Positions 53,497-63,193 of a stretch of 64,000 nucleotides of DNA are shown piece after piece. Source of the stretch: Nitrospiraceae bacterium. GTDB taxonomy: Bacteria; Nitrospirota; Nitrospiria; Nitrospirales; UBA8639. Numbering within the stretch: the stretch's first letter is position 1; every line of letters starts with the position of its first letter. The stretch is taken from assembly GCA_020632595.1 (NCBI GenBank), contig JACKFF010000006.1, positions 124,001 through 188,000 of the forward strand. The letters run 5' to 3'. The notes under the pieces are model-generated. The model was given only the letters and a program-made list of their open reading frames with translations. It did not search any database and was not told where the DNA came from. The position numbers and the translations under genes are program-made.

Positions 53497-54048
53497 TTAT
53501 CTCTCATAGCCATTTGTATCGGTCGCGGTTATGCAAATTGTGGCTTGAAGGGTTTCCTCCGGTTGAAGGCTGAACGAAATTTTTTCTCGAATAGTTCCCC
53601 CTCCTTCGGGATTGGTCGCCCTGATCTCTTTATATTTGAGAAATCCTTTTCCTATATCTTGGTAAATGGTAGTCTTGGCAAGATTCGTTAAGGCCTGGCC
53701 GTTGGCTTTGGTTGTGGGCTCAATATACGAAATGCTGACAACAGGATTTGATGCCGTAACGGTGATTTTGGCAGACGTAAGGCAATTCGAGGTATCTCTT
53801 ATTTCAGAAGAGGAAACCTGCTGAGATAGGGGTTGAGACTCCCCTGAAGGAAGGACTGCGTTATTTGGCTCTGGGGATGGATCAGCTTGGGATACGTTTT
53901 CGCTGAGGGATGGAAGCTCTGAAGGAAGGCAAGAGGGGCGTAGCCAACATAATACGGTGTCCAGTCTTTCCTGAGATTGAGGGGATGAACAGGAGAGAAG
54001 ACTGGAGCAAAGAGCAAAGATCATGAGGAATCGAAAATAAGATCTCAC
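53497..54048 (-). CDS. Lipoprotein with a possible fibronectin-III-like domain
   Basis: A 183-residue protein with a signal peptide and lipobox (IFALCSSLLSC), a Ser/Pro-rich linker, and a beta-rich C-terminal domain (SAKITVTASNPVVSISYIEP; KANGQALTNLAKTTIYQDIG; ATICITATDTNGYER). The last strand pattern (A-T-D-T-N-G) resembles fibronectin-type folds. It lies convergent to the previous gene with no clear partner. Function is unknown. Confidence 0.6.
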   Translation of the reverse strand: MRSYFRFLMIFALCSSLLSCSSPQSQERLDTVLCWLRPSCLPSELPSLSENVSQADPSPEPNNAVLPSGESQPLSQQVSSSEIRDTSNCLTSAKITVTASNPVVSISYIEPTTKANGQALTNLAKTTIYQDIGKGFLKYKEIRATNPEGGGTIREKISFSLQPEETLQATICITATDTNGYER

Positions 54049-54242
54049 AAATAATCCTTGTCTGCGCCGGTTTGGCGAAACTGGATTTCGAAAATGATAA
54101 AAAAAACGAAGGATTGATTGTTAAATTTGGCTACCTGCGGATTTTATCCCTCCTGTGGTCTTAACGGAAGATCTGCCTTAAACTTAAGTGTATCTTTAGG
54201 ATTGCCCTATGAAATGTGCCATAGAAAGGTAGAAATGAACAG

Positions 54243-54830
54243 GTGAGAAAAAACCAGGGAATCGCTTCTTTATCCAAATCGAAGGGGGCAAAAAGAGGAC
54301 GTCCTCTCAAAATAAAAGATTCTCCACGGTCGTTAACCAGACCAGAGAGCGTTTTCAAAGAGTTGAGATTATTTGCAACTGATGTGGATGGGGTTTTGAC
54401 CGATGCCGGTATGTACTATGGGGAATCGGGCGAAGAATTGAAAAAATTTCATACGCGCGATGGTATGGGAATTAAACTCTTGCAGGCCCAAGGGCTGGTC
54501 ACTGCCATCATTACCATGGAAAACACCAAAATTGTCGCTCGCCGCGGAAAAAAATTAGGCATTCCCGAAGTCTTTCAAGGAGCCAAAGATAAAGTGGCAA
54601 TTCTGCGCCATTTGTCTGAAAAATACGGGATTCCTTTTGCACAAATGGCCTACATTGGTGATGATGTGAATGACGTGGAGGCCTTGAAAACTGTGGGATA
54701 CGCCGCGGCCCCCGCCGATTGTGTAGCGCAGGTCCGTCAGGTTGTGCATTATGTCTGCAAAAAAAAAGGAGGGGAGGGAGCTGTTCGAGAAGTTATCGAT
54801 AGAATTTTGGCTGCAAAAGGCCCTCTGTAG
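54243..54830 (+). CDS. kdsC: 3-deoxy-D-manno-octulosonate 8-phosphate phosphatase
   Basis: HAD-family phosphatase in Kdo synthesis. From GTG 54243 it is 195 residues. After a basic, possibly disordered N-terminus (about 40 residues, longer than usual) it has LFATDVDGVLTDAGMYYG, HTRDGMGIKLLQAQG, IITMENTKIVARRG and YIGDDVNDVEALKTVG, the KdsC/NeuA-phosphatase pattern. Together with the waaA in the window it fits Kdo supply; the other kds genes are not here. Confidence 0.88.
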   Translation: MRKNQGIASLSKSKGAKRGRPLKIKDSPRSLTRPESVFKELRLFATDVDGVLTDAGMYYGESGEELKKFHTRDGMGIKLLQAQGLVTAIITMENTKIVARRGKKLGIPEVFQGAKDKVAILRHLSEKYGIPFAQMAYIGDDVNDVEALKTVGYAAAPADCVAQVRQVVHYVCKKKGGEGAVREVIDRILAAKGPL

Positions 54831-54924
54831 CCCTACAAGTATTTAGTGGATTTTTGAATGGCACATTCCGACAATCTTTCTTATGAGTTTTTACGATTTA
54901 GTCATTTGAGTATGGTCTTTTATT

Positions 54925-54942
54925 CGGTCCCTTGGACCGTTT
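54925..54942 (+). promoter_or_regulatory. Short hairpin in the manC leader
   Basis: CGGTCC (54925-54930) and GGACCG (54934-54939) form a 6-bp stem with a CTT loop, followed by TTTAAAA. It lies 31 bases before the manC start and could terminate kdsC transcripts or act as a leader element. Evidence is weak. Confidence 0.35.
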
Positions 54943-54969
54943 AAAACGCTTGCAGGAGAAGGATCGAAA

Positions 54970-56418
54970 ATGAACCCTCATGTCTATGGCGTGATTTTAG
55001 CCGGGGGGAGTGGTACCCGGTTTTGGCCGTTGAGCCGCGAACGATTTCCTAAGCAATTGCTGAGAATTTTGGGAGAAGGAACCCTCCTGCAGCAGACGTT
55101 TGAGCGTCTATTACAGAAAATCCCAGCGAATCGCATGGCCATTGTCACTAACGCAGTTCAAGCAGAATCCATCAAGCTCCAACTCAATCAGTGGAAAGAT
55201 GACATTGCTGAAAATGTCATCCTTGAGCCGGAAGGAAGAAATACCGCACCGGCGATCGCTCTTGCCGCCTTACAATTGATGCATCAAGATCCTGAAGCGG
55301 TAATGGTGGTAGTGCCGGCAGATCATGTCGTGAAGGCCTCAAATAAATTTATGCGAGCCGTGCAATTTGCGAGTGAATTGGCAATGGGTGGGCATCTTGT
55401 GACGTTTGGGATTCAGCCGACTCGTCCTGAAACAGGGTATGGCTATATACAGCCTTTGAAGCGAATGCGGGTCGGAGCCAAGGGCCCCTTCATCGGGTAT
55501 TCGGTGGCCCGATTTGTTGAAAAGCCGAACCTCACAACTGCCAAACGATATGTTCGATCTGGAAATTATTTTTGGAATAGCGGTATTTTTGTCTGGAAAG
55601 CTTCCCAAATTTTAGCAGAATTAGCCTTTCATCAACCGGCGTTATCCAAATTGTTAACTGGTTTACAAGGCAAAATGGGAAGTGAGGATTTTTCCTCCCA
55701 CCTTCGGAAGGTGTATGCCAAAGTCGAACCGCTTTCTATTGACAATGCGGTGATGGAGCATTCTTCCCGAAGCGTGGTGATACCGATAGACTTTGGTTGG
55801 TCGGATGTGGGGAGTTGGAGCAGCTTAGAAGAAGTGGTGCCTGTGGATAAAGATGGAAATGTCCGGAATGGAAATATTATAGATCTGGGCAGTCGCGACT
55901 CGGTGCTGTTTGGGGATCGAAGGGTCGTGGCAACGATTGGTCTCAACAATATGGTGGTGGTGGATACGCCTGATGCCACCCTGGTCTGTCCGAAAGATCG
56001 TGCTCAAGATGTCAAAGGCATTGTGAATTTGTTGAAGCGACAGGGGGCCCCGGAACATTTAGAACATCGAACCGTGCATCGTCCTTGGGGTTCCTATACC
56101 GTCATGGAAGAGGGGAAAGGATACAAAGTTAAACGGATTGAAGTTGCCCCTGGAAAACGCCTTTCCCTTCAGCTCCATCATCAACGCAGTGAGCATTGGG
56201 TGGTCATTGCAGGGACGGCCCGTGTGACTCGTGGCGAAGAAGTCTATGACTTGCAGGCGGGAATGAGCACGGGGATAGCCAAGGAAACTCCCCATCGTCT
56301 GGAAAATCCTGGGAAGATCCCCTTAGAGATTATTGAAATTCAAAATGGGCCCTACCTTGGAGAAGATGATATCGTTCGACTTCAGGACGATTTTGGTCGA
56401 TTACGACCCATTGGGTAG
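54970..56418 (+). CDS. manC: Mannose-1-phosphate guanylyltransferase / mannose-6-phosphate isomerase
   Basis: Bifunctional enzyme making GDP-mannose. The 482-residue protein has an N-terminal nucleotidyltransferase domain opening GVILAGGSGTRFWPLSRERF, with FVEKPNLTTAKRYV and WNSGIFVWKAS near 180, and a C-terminal cupin-type isomerase domain (RPWGSYTVMEEGKGYKVKRI, LSLQLHHQRSEHWVVIAGTA). It is followed after 23 bases by the phosphomannomutase gene. GDP-mannose likely feeds core or O-antigen sugars. Confidence 0.95.
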   Translation: MNPHVYGVILAGGSGTRFWPLSRERFPKQLLRILGEGTLLQQTFERLLQKIPANRMAIVTNAVQAESIKLQLNQWKDDIAENVILEPEGRNTAPAIALAALQLMHQDPEAVMVVVPADHVVKASNKFMRAVQFASELAMGGHLVTFGIQPTRPETGYGYIQPLKRMRVGAKGPFIGYSVARFVEKPNLTTAKRYVRSGNYFWNSGIFVWKASQILAELAFHQPALSKLLTGLQGKMGSEDFSSHLRKVYAKVEPLSIDNAVMEHSSRSVVIPIDFGWSDVGSWSSLEEVVPVDKDGNVRNGNIIDLGSRDSVLFGDRRVVATIGLNNMVVVDTPDATLVCPKDRAQDVKGIVNLLKRQGAPEHLEHRTVHRPWGSYTVMEEGKGYKVKRIEVAPGKRLSLQLHHQRSEHWVVIAGTARVTRGEEVYDLQAGMSTGIAKETPHRLENPGKIPLEIIEIQNGPYLGEDDIVRLQDDFGRLRPIG

Positions 56419-56441
56419 GATTCGGAGGGAAAGAGAGCCGG

Positions 56442-57839
56442 ATGGGAATTTTTCGAGAATATGATATTCGGGGGATTGTGGCACACGATTTAGGTCCTGA
56501 TGTGGTTGAGCGAATCGGCCGCGCCTATGCGACCCTGGCGCGAGCACGCGGCGTCCACAATGTCACGGTGGGACGGGATGGCCGTTTAACTTCACCAGCA
56601 CTTCGGAATCATCTTGTTGCCGGCCTGACCCGTTCAGGGGTCAATGTACTTGATCTTGGCCTGTGTGCGACCCCCTTGCTGTATTTTTCTTTGTTTTCCT
56701 GTGATGTTGACGGGGGCATCATGATTACCGGCAGTCACAATGCAGCTGAGTATAACGGGTTCAAGATGTGCATAGGCCGGGAAGCATTGTACGGGGCTGA
56801 TATTCAAGAATTACAGGTCATTTATGAGAGCGGCGAGTTCGCGTCCGGGTCAGGAACGGTTTTCACGAAATCCATCATTCCTGAATATCTCAAATTTTTA
56901 CAAGAACATTTTTCTTTGCTTCGGGGCCAGGGACTTCGGGTTGTGATCGATTGTGGAAATGGGGCGGCTTCTTTGTTTGCCAAAGAAGCTTTGGAACAAT
57001 TGGGATGCGATGTGACCGGATTATATTGCGATTTAGATGGTCATTTCCCCAACCACCATCCGGACCCCACTGTGCTGGATAATCTCAAGGACCTGATTGA
57101 GAAGGTCAAAGAAACTGGAGCCGATGTGGGAATCGGGTACGATGGTGATGCTGACCGGATTGGCGTCATTGATGAAAAGGGCCAGATTATGTGGGGGGAC
57201 CGGCTGTTACTCCTTTTTGCCCGGGATGTGCTGAATGATCATCCAGGGTGTTCCATTATTTCAGAGGTGAAAGCTTCTCAGGGGCTGTATGACGATATTC
57301 AAAAACAGGGTGGACGGGGTATTATGTGGAAGACGGGCCATTCCATCATCAAAGCCAAAATGAAAGAGGAAAAGGCTTTGCTTGCCGGAGAGATGTCGGG
57401 CCACCTGTTTTTTGCTGATCGGTACTATGGATATGACGATGCTATTTATGCTTCTTGTCGGCTGATTGAAATCCTTGTGAAGCGGAAAAAGCCCTTGTCG
57501 GCGCTGTTGGCCGATATTCCTCAAACCGTGGTGACTCCCGAAATTCGGGTTGACTGTCCGGATGATCAAAAGTTTTCATTAGTCGAAATCGTGAAAAACC
57601 GTTTGAAACATGCGGCTAACACGCAAAATTCGAAGACATCGGTTTTGCCCATTCGTGACATCATCACCATTGATGGCATTCGTGTCCGCTTTGACGAAGG
57701 GTGGGGCCTGATTCGGGCCTCGAATACTCAACCAGCCTTGGTTCTTCGCTTTGAAGCCTCTTCCCAAAATCATCTCACTCAAATTCAGGCCTATTTGGAA
57801 GGGCAACTTTCTGAAGCCACCGCAGACCTCACCACTTAA
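56442..57839 (+). CDS. Phosphomannomutase/phosphoglucomutase
   Basis: A 465-residue alpha-D-phosphohexomutase interconverting hexose 6- and 1-phosphates. Domain markers in order: FREYDIRGIVAHDLG, the phosphoserine loop MITGSHNAAEYNGFKM (Ser in TGSHN), the metal site GIGYDGDADRIGVI, the sugar-binding GEMSGHLFF, and the C-terminal RASNTQPALVLRFEA. With manC it makes GDP-mannose from fructose- or mannose-6-phosphate. Confidence 0.95.
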   Translation: MGIFREYDIRGIVAHDLGPDVVERIGRAYATLARARGVHNVTVGRDGRLTSPALRNHLVAGLTRSGVNVLDLGLCATPLLYFSLFSCDVDGGIMITGSHNAAEYNGFKMCIGREALYGADIQELQVIYESGEFASGSGTVFTKSIIPEYLKFLQEHFSLLRGQGLRVVIDCGNGAASLFAKEALEQLGCDVTGLYCDLDGHFPNHHPDPTVLDNLKDLIEKVKETGADVGIGYDGDADRIGVIDEKGQIMWGDRLLLLFARDVLNDHPGCSIISEVKASQGLYDDIQKQGGRGIMWKTGHSIIKAKMKEEKALLAGEMSGHLFFADRYYGYDDAIYASCRLIEILVKRKKPLSALLADIPQTVVTPEIRVDCPDDQKFSLVEIVKNRLKHAANTQNSKTSVLPIRDIITIDGIRVRFDEGWGLIRASNTQPALVLRFEASSQNHLTQIQAYLEGQLSEATADLTT

Positions 57840-58034
57840 CTTTTTCCCGGGTTAGTTTACTTTTTTCAGATCGTGCTGTAGGCATTCTCAACCGCTTTCG
57901 GTGAAGGCATCCTCGATCCGATCAAGGACTCTGTGATATGCATCACCGGGAAGGCTCGGCCTTGAATAATCCAGCCGGATCATGATTCGACCATATTCTT
58001 TAACGACCGAACGCGACTTTCTGTCGAACGTGCG

Positions 58035-58063
58035 TTGCTCCTTTATGCGGAAAAGCATATAAT
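58035..58063 (+). promoter_or_regulatory. Predicted sigma-70 promoter for fbp
   Basis: TTGCTC (58035-58040) and a perfect TATAAT (58058-58063) are separated by 17 bases. They lie 36 bases before the fbp ATG. The rest of the 259-base gap after the mutase gene shows no other feature. Confidence 0.6.
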
Positions 58064-58098
58064 GAAATTCCTCTAGTATAGTCTATGGATCATGATTG

Positions 58099-59106
58099 AT
58101 GACTCCGCGTTTTTCCTTATCGACCCATACCTTTCGTGAGCAAGCGCCTATTCCTGGCACCTCCGGTGAATTTTCCCGCATCATCATGCAAATTGCTCTG
58201 GGTGGGAAACTCATTGCCCAGGATCTTCGAAAAGCCGGATTGAGTCAATTCCTGGGTTCTACAGGGTTAATGAATGTGCAAGGCGAAGAGGTCCAAAAGT
58301 TGGACGAACGGGCCAATCAGATATTTCTGGATGTGTTTGAGCACATGGAACTGGTGAGCACGCTGGTTTCAGAGGAAATGGAAAAGCCCTACCTCATCAA
58401 AGAAGCCGATGGTCAAGGACGGTATGCGGTCTTTTTGGATCCTTTGGATGGCTCATCGAATATTGATGTCAACGCGTCTTTGGGGTCCATTTTTTCTATT
58501 CATCGACTGTCCGTTGAGGGTTTCCCCACTTCTGAAGATACCTTGCGAAAAAAAGGGTGCGATCAGGTTGCGGCCGGATATATTTTGTATGGATCGAGTG
58601 TGCTTTTAGTGTATACCTGCGGCCATGGTGTGCACCAATTCACATTGGATCAGGAGGCGGGCGAGTTTTTCCTCTCAGCCAAGAATATTCAAATCCCCAG
58701 ACATGGGAAAATATATAGTGTGAATGAAGGCAACTACCAAAAATGGTCCACCGGAACTCAGCAATTTCTTCACTATCTTCACGAAGTTGATGCCCAGACA
58801 GGCAGACCCTACACCAGTCGTTATTCCGGGTGTCTTGTGGCTGATGTGCATCGGGTGTTGTGCAAGGGTGGCCTCTATATGTATCCGGGAGAGCAGAAAA
58901 ATCCAGAGGGAAAATTGAGGCTCATGTATGAAGCCGCACCCTTATCATTTTTGGTTGAACAAGCCGGTGGTATGGGGAGTACGGGTGTCGAGCCTGTCAA
59001 TCAACTAATCCCGAAAGCCCTTCACCAGAGAGTCCCTTTATATATTGGCAGTCAGGATGACGTGACCAAAGCTGAAGCGTTCCTCCGGTCTGAGTCACCG
59101 ATCTAG
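58099..59106 (+). CDS. fbp: Class I fructose-1,6-bisphosphatase
   Basis: Gluconeogenic/Calvin-type phosphatase that converts fructose 1,6-bisphosphate to fructose 6-phosphate. From ATG 58099 it is 335 residues, with VSEEMEKPYLIKEADGQGRY near residue 95, the metal-binding signature VFLDPLDGSSNIDVNASLGS near 115, the sugar-binding KIYSVNEGN near 205, and GGLYMYPGEQKNPEGKLRLMYEAAPLSFL near 258. Length matches FBPase I. A TTG at 58096 is an alternative start. It fits gluconeogenesis with the aldolase at 62187. Confidence 0.95.
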   Translation: MTPRFSLSTHTFREQAPIPGTSGEFSRIIMQIALGGKLIAQDLRKAGLSQFLGSTGLMNVQGEEVQKLDERANQIFLDVFEHMELVSTLVSEEMEKPYLIKEADGQGRYAVFLDPLDGSSNIDVNASLGSIFSIHRLSVEGFPTSEDTLRKKGCDQVAAGYILYGSSVLLVYTCGHGVHQFTLDQEAGEFFLSAKNIQIPRHGKIYSVNEGNYQKWSTGTQQFLHYLHEVDAQTGRPYTSRYSGCLVADVHRVLCKGGLYMYPGEQKNPEGKLRLMYEAAPLSFLVEQAGGMGSTGVEPVNQLIPKALHQRVPLYIGSQDDVTKAEAFLRSESPI

Positions 59107-59122
59107 GGAAGGAGAATCTCCT

Positions 59123-60148
59123 ATGGTGTTGCGAGTGATATTTCTAGTCATTGGGGTGGTTTTAGGTATGGCTTTCGCCTGGGGAGCAACTAATGGTCAA
59201 CTAAGTGGATTGCTCATGGGCGGGGTAATCGGGGCAGGGGTTGGTGCAATTATTCTGGCTGTGGAAGACCGGTTGAAGACCTCGCCTTTACCGTTCGTCG
59301 TGTGTGGAGGGGGCGGATTAGTTGTTGGTCTCCTTGTGGCGGGATTGATTGCCTCGGTGACGGGATTAGTCGCACGCTCTCCGAATACCATCTTCAACCT
59401 TTTGGCAAGCTTAGTGATCTTTTTAGGGATTCCCTATTGGGGATTAATCATGGGAATGCGATTTGCCCATGAAGGTTGGGCCTCATCAGCCATTCCAACA
59501 GGTGATACGGAGTCGGTTCGCATCAAAAAACTTCTTGATACCAGCGTCATCATTGATGGTCGGATCGCAGATTTGTGCGAAACGGGCTTTGTTGAGGGAA
59601 CTCTTGTTGTTCCACATTTTATTCTCCAGGAGTTACAGCACATTTCCGATTCCTCTGATGGGTTAAAGCGGGCACGTGGAAGACGAGGGTTGGATATTTT
59701 GAATGTTCTTCAAAAAGTCAGCAATATTAAGGTAGATCTGGTAGAAGATGATTTTCCTCACGTGAAAGAGGTGGATACAAAGCTTATTGAGCTCGCCAAA
59801 CAAATGGATGCAAAGGTGCTGACCAATGATTTTAACCTCAATAAGGTGGCCGGAATTCAAGGCGTCCGGGTGCTGAATATTAACGACTTGTGTAATGCGC
59901 TGAAACCGGTGGTTCTTCCCGGTGAGACGATCCGGGTTTTTGTTTTAAAAGAAGGAAAAGAGGCCGGGCAAGGTGTGGCCTATTTGGATGATGGCACCAT
60001 GGTGGTGGTTGATCATGCCAAACGATGGATCGGTAAAAATGCGGATGTGGTTGTGACGAGTGTTCTCCAAACGAGTGCCGGCCGAATGATTTTTACCCGC
60101 CTGAAAGAAGAAACCGAACACGAGGAGTTAAGCTTCTCGCGTGTTTAA
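59123..60148 (+). CDS. PIN/TRAM-domain membrane protein (YacL-like)
   Basis: A 341-residue protein with about four N-terminal membrane helices (residues 3-20, 27-48, 55-80, 88-112), a PIN nuclease domain (KLLDTSVIIDGRIADLCETG near 133 and KVLTNDFNLNKVAGIQGV near 233) and a C-terminal TRAM domain (IRVFVLKEGKEAGQGVAYLD onward). The acidic residues of the PIN fold (Asp in LLDTS, Asp in TNDFN) are present. Family members are membrane-tethered RNases of unclear target. It overlaps ispD by eight bases, as in many Firmicutes and other bacteria. Confidence 0.93.
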   Translation: MVLRVIFLVIGVVLGMAFAWGATNGQLSGLLMGGVIGAGVGAIILAVEDRLKTSPLPFVVCGGGGLVVGLLVAGLIASVTGLVARSPNTIFNLLASLVIFLGIPYWGLIMGMRFAHEGWASSAIPTGDTESVRIKKLLDTSVIIDGRIADLCETGFVEGTLVVPHFILQELQHISDSSDGLKRARGRRGLDILNVLQKVSNIKVDLVEDDFPHVKEVDTKLIELAKQMDAKVLTNDFNLNKVAGIQGVRVLNINDLCNALKPVVLPGETIRVFVLKEGKEAGQGVAYLDDGTMVVVDHAKRWIGKNADVVVTSVLQTSAGRMIFTRLKEETEHEELSFSRV

Positions 60149-60845
60149 TTCTGTTGTGGCGGTGGTTCCCGCTGCGGGCCTTGGTACCCGCATGGGAGGA
60201 AATACCCCCAAGCAATATCTTACAATTGGGAATCTGCCTCTTTTAGTCTATTCACTCCAGATTTTTCAAGAACTCGAGGAGATCGGCGAAGTCATTCTTT
60301 CCGTTCCAGCAGCGGATCGGGAGTATTGCTGGCGTAAAATCGTACAACCTTTTGGTCTAGAGAAAGTCACCAAAGTGGTGGCGGGAGGAGCCCGGCGACA
60401 GGATTCGGTTAGAAACGGACTTGCCGCCATTTCCGACCGACCTGACGGGGTTTTGGTTCATGATGGTGTTCGTCCCTTTATTGATCAAGTGATGGTCAGG
60501 AAAGTGATCGATTGTGCCGGAAAAACAGGTGCCGCGGTAGTGGCAATGCCGATCCATGATACCGTGAAGCGGGTTGATCCATCTGGAATCATTCAAGAGA
60601 CGCTGAAGAGGGAAGAACTCTGGCAGATTCAGACACCGCAGGTTTTCCGATATGACTGGCTGGTTGAGGCACATCAACAGGCGCAAGACCATCAGTGGGA
60701 CGTCACCGACGATGCGGCCCTCATTGAACGGATGGGTTACCCCGTTTCCGTTGTGGAGGGAAGTTGTTTTAATATAAAAGTGACCAAGCCGGATGATCTG
60801 GTGTTTGGGAAAGCGATTTTGGAAACGATTGGAAACCGCAGGTGA
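60141..60845 (+). CDS. ispD: 2-C-methyl-D-erythritol 4-phosphate cytidylyltransferase
   Basis: Third enzyme of the MEP isoprenoid pathway; it attaches CMP to methylerythritol phosphate. The 234-residue protein opens VVAVVPAAGLGTRMGG with PKQYLTIG, and shows GGARRQDSVRNGLAAI near 76, VLVHDGVRPFI near 103, and TDDAALIERMGYPV near 197. It starts at GTG 60141, eight bases inside the PIN/TRAM gene. It is separate from ispF, which follows after 57 bases. Confidence 0.96.
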   Translation: MFNSVVAVVPAAGLGTRMGGNTPKQYLTIGNLPLLVYSLQIFQELEEIGEVILSVPAADREYCWRKIVQPFGLEKVTKVVAGGARRQDSVRNGLAAISDRPDGVLVHDGVRPFIDQVMVRKVIDCAGKTGAAVVAMPIHDTVKRVDPSGIIQETLKREELWQIQTPQVFRYDWLVEAHQQAQDHQWDVTDDAALIERMGYPVSVVEGSCFNIKVTKPDDLVFGKAILETIGNRR

Positions 60846-60902
60846 AATTTCCGGCTAGCCTTCATTCAAAAAGATCTTTTTTTCGCTCGGCGTTGATGTG
60901 AA

Positions 60903-61388
60903 ATGAGAATTGGTCAAGGGTATGACATTCATCCTCTTCGGGTAGGCCGTCCCCTGATTCTGGGTGGTGTGGTCATCCCACATTCTCAAGGGTTGGATGG
61001 CCATTCCGATGCTGATGCCCTGACCCATGCCGTTTGCGACGCCATTCTAGGAGCCATGGGAGAAGGAGATCTCGGAACACGGTACCCAAGCAGTAATCCG
61101 GAATACAAAAATCTCTCGAGTTTGGTTATGCTACGAAGTGTTGCGCAGACCCTTCGTGATAAAGGATTTTATTTGGTGAATCTGGATACGGTCATTCTAG
61201 CCCAGGCGCCGAAATTAGCCCCGTATATGGCCTCGATGCAAGAAAGTCTTGCGCAAGTGCTACAGGTTGCTCCTTCTCAGGTAAATGTCAAAGTCAAAAG
61301 TGGTGAGGGAATTGGAATGATTGGGCGGGCAGAAGGCATTGCGACAATGGCCGTTTGTCTCATTGAATGCACCACGCCCTTGAAATGA
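60903..61388 (+). CDS. ispF: 2-C-methyl-D-erythritol 2,4-cyclodiphosphate synthase
   Basis: Zinc enzyme that closes the cyclodiphosphate ring in the MEP pathway. The 161-residue protein opens RIGQGYDIHPL (zinc Asp8, His10), with GLDGHSDADALTHAVCDAILGA near 36 and KVKSGEGIGMIGRAEGI near the C-terminus. Length is normal. It forms a unit with ispD. Confidence 0.97.
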   Translation: MRIGQGYDIHPLRVGRPLILGGVVIPHSQGLDGHSDADALTHAVCDAILGAMGEGDLGTRYPSSNPEYKNLSSLVMLRSVAQTLRDKGFYLVNLDTVILAQAPKLAPYMASMQESLAQVLQVAPSQVNVKVKSGEGIGMIGRAEGIATMAVCLIECTTPLK

Positions 61389-61430
61389 TGCCGTCTTCTT
61401 TTCCTTGGGGTATATCCGTATGGTGGGCGT

Positions 61431-62081
61431 ATGCGATGGGTTAAACGAATTACTGAAGATTTGCATGCGGTTTTTGAGCGCGATCCGGCTGCAACCAGTC
61501 GCTGGGAAGTGCTGCTGGCCTATTCAGGTTTTCATGCGTTATTAGCACATCGGGTGGCTCACTGGTTATGGAAGAAAAACATTCCGATTGTCCCGCGGTT
61601 AATTTCCCAACTGGCCCGTTGGCTGACCGGTATAGAAATTCATCCCGGTGCTCAAATTGGACGAGGGTTTTTTATTGACCATGGGATGGGGGTCGTGATT
61701 GGCGAAACTGCTGTTCTGGGCGACTTTGTCACCCTCTTTCAAGGCGTGACGCTGGGTGGAACCGGCAAAGAACGGGGTAAACGCCATCCAACATTGGGAA
61801 ACCATGTGGTCGTTGGAGCTGGAGCAAAAGTACTGGGAAATATCACGATCGGAGATTTTGTTAAAATTGGAGCTAATTCGGTGGTTCTTCGGTCAGTGCC
61901 TTCAAACTCAACGGTCATTGGGATACCCGGCAGGATTATAAAAACTATTGGAGATCGGGTGCCTGAAGCAACCATGGATCATGCCAATATTCCGGATCCG
62001 ATAGCTGAACGGTTTGATGCGATGGAACAAGAACTCCTCGCCCTACGAAAACAGGTGGAGCAATCTGAAAAGCGAATGTAA
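61431..62081 (+). CDS. cysE: Serine O-acetyltransferase
   Basis: Makes O-acetylserine for cysteine synthesis. The 216-residue protein has a helical N-terminus (RWVKRITEDLHAVFERDPAA, FHALLAHRVAHWLW) and a left-handed hexapeptide helix (IHPGAQIGRGFFIDHGMGVV, GETAVLGDFVTLFQGVTLGG) with the catalytic His in FIDHGMG. It is the shorter type without the E. coli N-terminal extension. A coiled tail ends the protein. It follows ispF after 42 bases. Confidence 0.95.
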   Translation: MRWVKRITEDLHAVFERDPAATSRWEVLLAYSGFHALLAHRVAHWLWKKNIPIVPRLISQLARWLTGIEIHPGAQIGRGFFIDHGMGVVIGETAVLGDFVTLFQGVTLGGTGKERGKRHPTLGNHVVVGAGAKVLGNITIGDFVKIGANSVVLRSVPSNSTVIGIPGRIIKTIGDRVPEATMDHANIPDPIAERFDAMEQELLALRKQVEQSEKRM

Positions 62082-62186
62082 TGGTTACGAGGGAATGCTC
62101 CATATTGTGTTAGGAGGAGAGGTCTTCTACACTATGGAAAAATGGTTGACCTATGGGAAAATCTTGTTGAAAGGGAGGGATATTTT

Positions 62187-63128
62187 GTGAAGGGATCCAA
62201 CGTTATTACGCCGCGGGTTAAAGAAATATTACGGAATTATGATGGTAATGTTCCTGGAGTTCTTACAAATATTGCCAGGTTGTTGATGACGGGGCGGTTG
62301 GCCGGGACCGGTCGCCTGGTCATTCTGCCGGTGGACCAGGGCTTTGAGCATGGTCCCGCCAGAAGTTTTGCCGTCAATGCTTCAGGGTATGATCCCCACT
62401 ATCATTTCCAGCTGGGCATTGATGCCGGATGTAATGCCTATGCGGCTCCTCTTGGATTTCTCGAGGCGGGGGCGGCAGAATATGCCGGTCAAATTCCACT
62501 TATACTGAAATTGAACAACAATGATTCACTGTTTGAAAGCAAGGATCCCAATTCTGCAATCACCGGGAGCGTCCACGATGCACTACGCCTAGGGTGTTGT
62601 GCCGTGGGATATACGATTTATCCAGGCTCTGCCCATAGTCAGGAAATGTATAGTCATCTGCGGGAAATTGCCCAAGAGGCGAAGTCCCACGGACTGGCGG
62701 TGGTGGTCTGGTCGTATCCACGTGGGGCAGGCCTAAGCAAAGAAGGTGAAACCGGAATCGATGTCGTTGCCTATGCCGCACAAATTGCGGCCCAACTCGG
62801 AGCTCACATTATCAAAGTGAAGGTGCCCTCAAATCATATTGAGCAGGCGGCGGCAAAAAAAGTTTACGAGGCCGAAAAGATTCCTATTAGCACGCCAGCG
62901 GAACGTATCCGCCATGTTGTCCAGAGTGCCTTTCATGGGCGACGCATTGTTATCTTTTCGGGCGGGGCCAAAGGAGAAGATCAGAAAATTTTCGATGAAG
63001 CCAGAGGAATACGGGATGGTGGAGGGTTTGGGTCCATTATTGGGAGAAATTCCTTTCAACGTCCGAGACCGCAGGCTCTGGAATTTCTCTCAACCGTCAT
63101 GAAGATCTATGCCGGGGAGCTTTCATAA
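62187..63128 (+). CDS. fbaB: Class I fructose-bisphosphate aldolase, DhnA type
   Basis: Schiff-base aldolase of the DhnA/FbaB family for glycolysis or gluconeogenesis. GTG 62187 follows GGGAGGGA with six-base spacing and gives 313 residues; an in-frame ATG at 62142 would add 15. Markers are LPVDQGFEHGPARSFAVN near residue 46, LGIDAGCNAYAAPLG near 76, LKLNNNDSLFESKD near 107, HIIKVKVPSN (Schiff-base Lys) near 210, and IFSGGAKGE near 252. With fbp at 58099 it covers two adjacent steps of gluconeogenesis. Confidence 0.92.
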   Translation: MKGSNVITPRVKEILRNYDGNVPGVLTNIARLLMTGRLAGTGRLVILPVDQGFEHGPARSFAVNASGYDPHYHFQLGIDAGCNAYAAPLGFLEAGAAEYAGQIPLILKLNNNDSLFESKDPNSAITGSVHDALRLGCCAVGYTIYPGSAHSQEMYSHLREIAQEAKSHGLAVVVWSYPRGAGLSKEGETGIDVVAYAAQIAAQLGAHIIKVKVPSNHIEQAAAKKVYEAEKIPISTPAERIRHVVQSAFHGRRIVIFSGGAKGEDQKIFDEARGIRDGGGFGSIIGRNSFQRPRPQALEFLSTVMKIYAGELS

Positions 63129-63193
63129 AGATTCCATCGGCCAAGTTAAGAAACTTCTACACCGACGAGAACAGCTCTAATTAGACTGTAGAA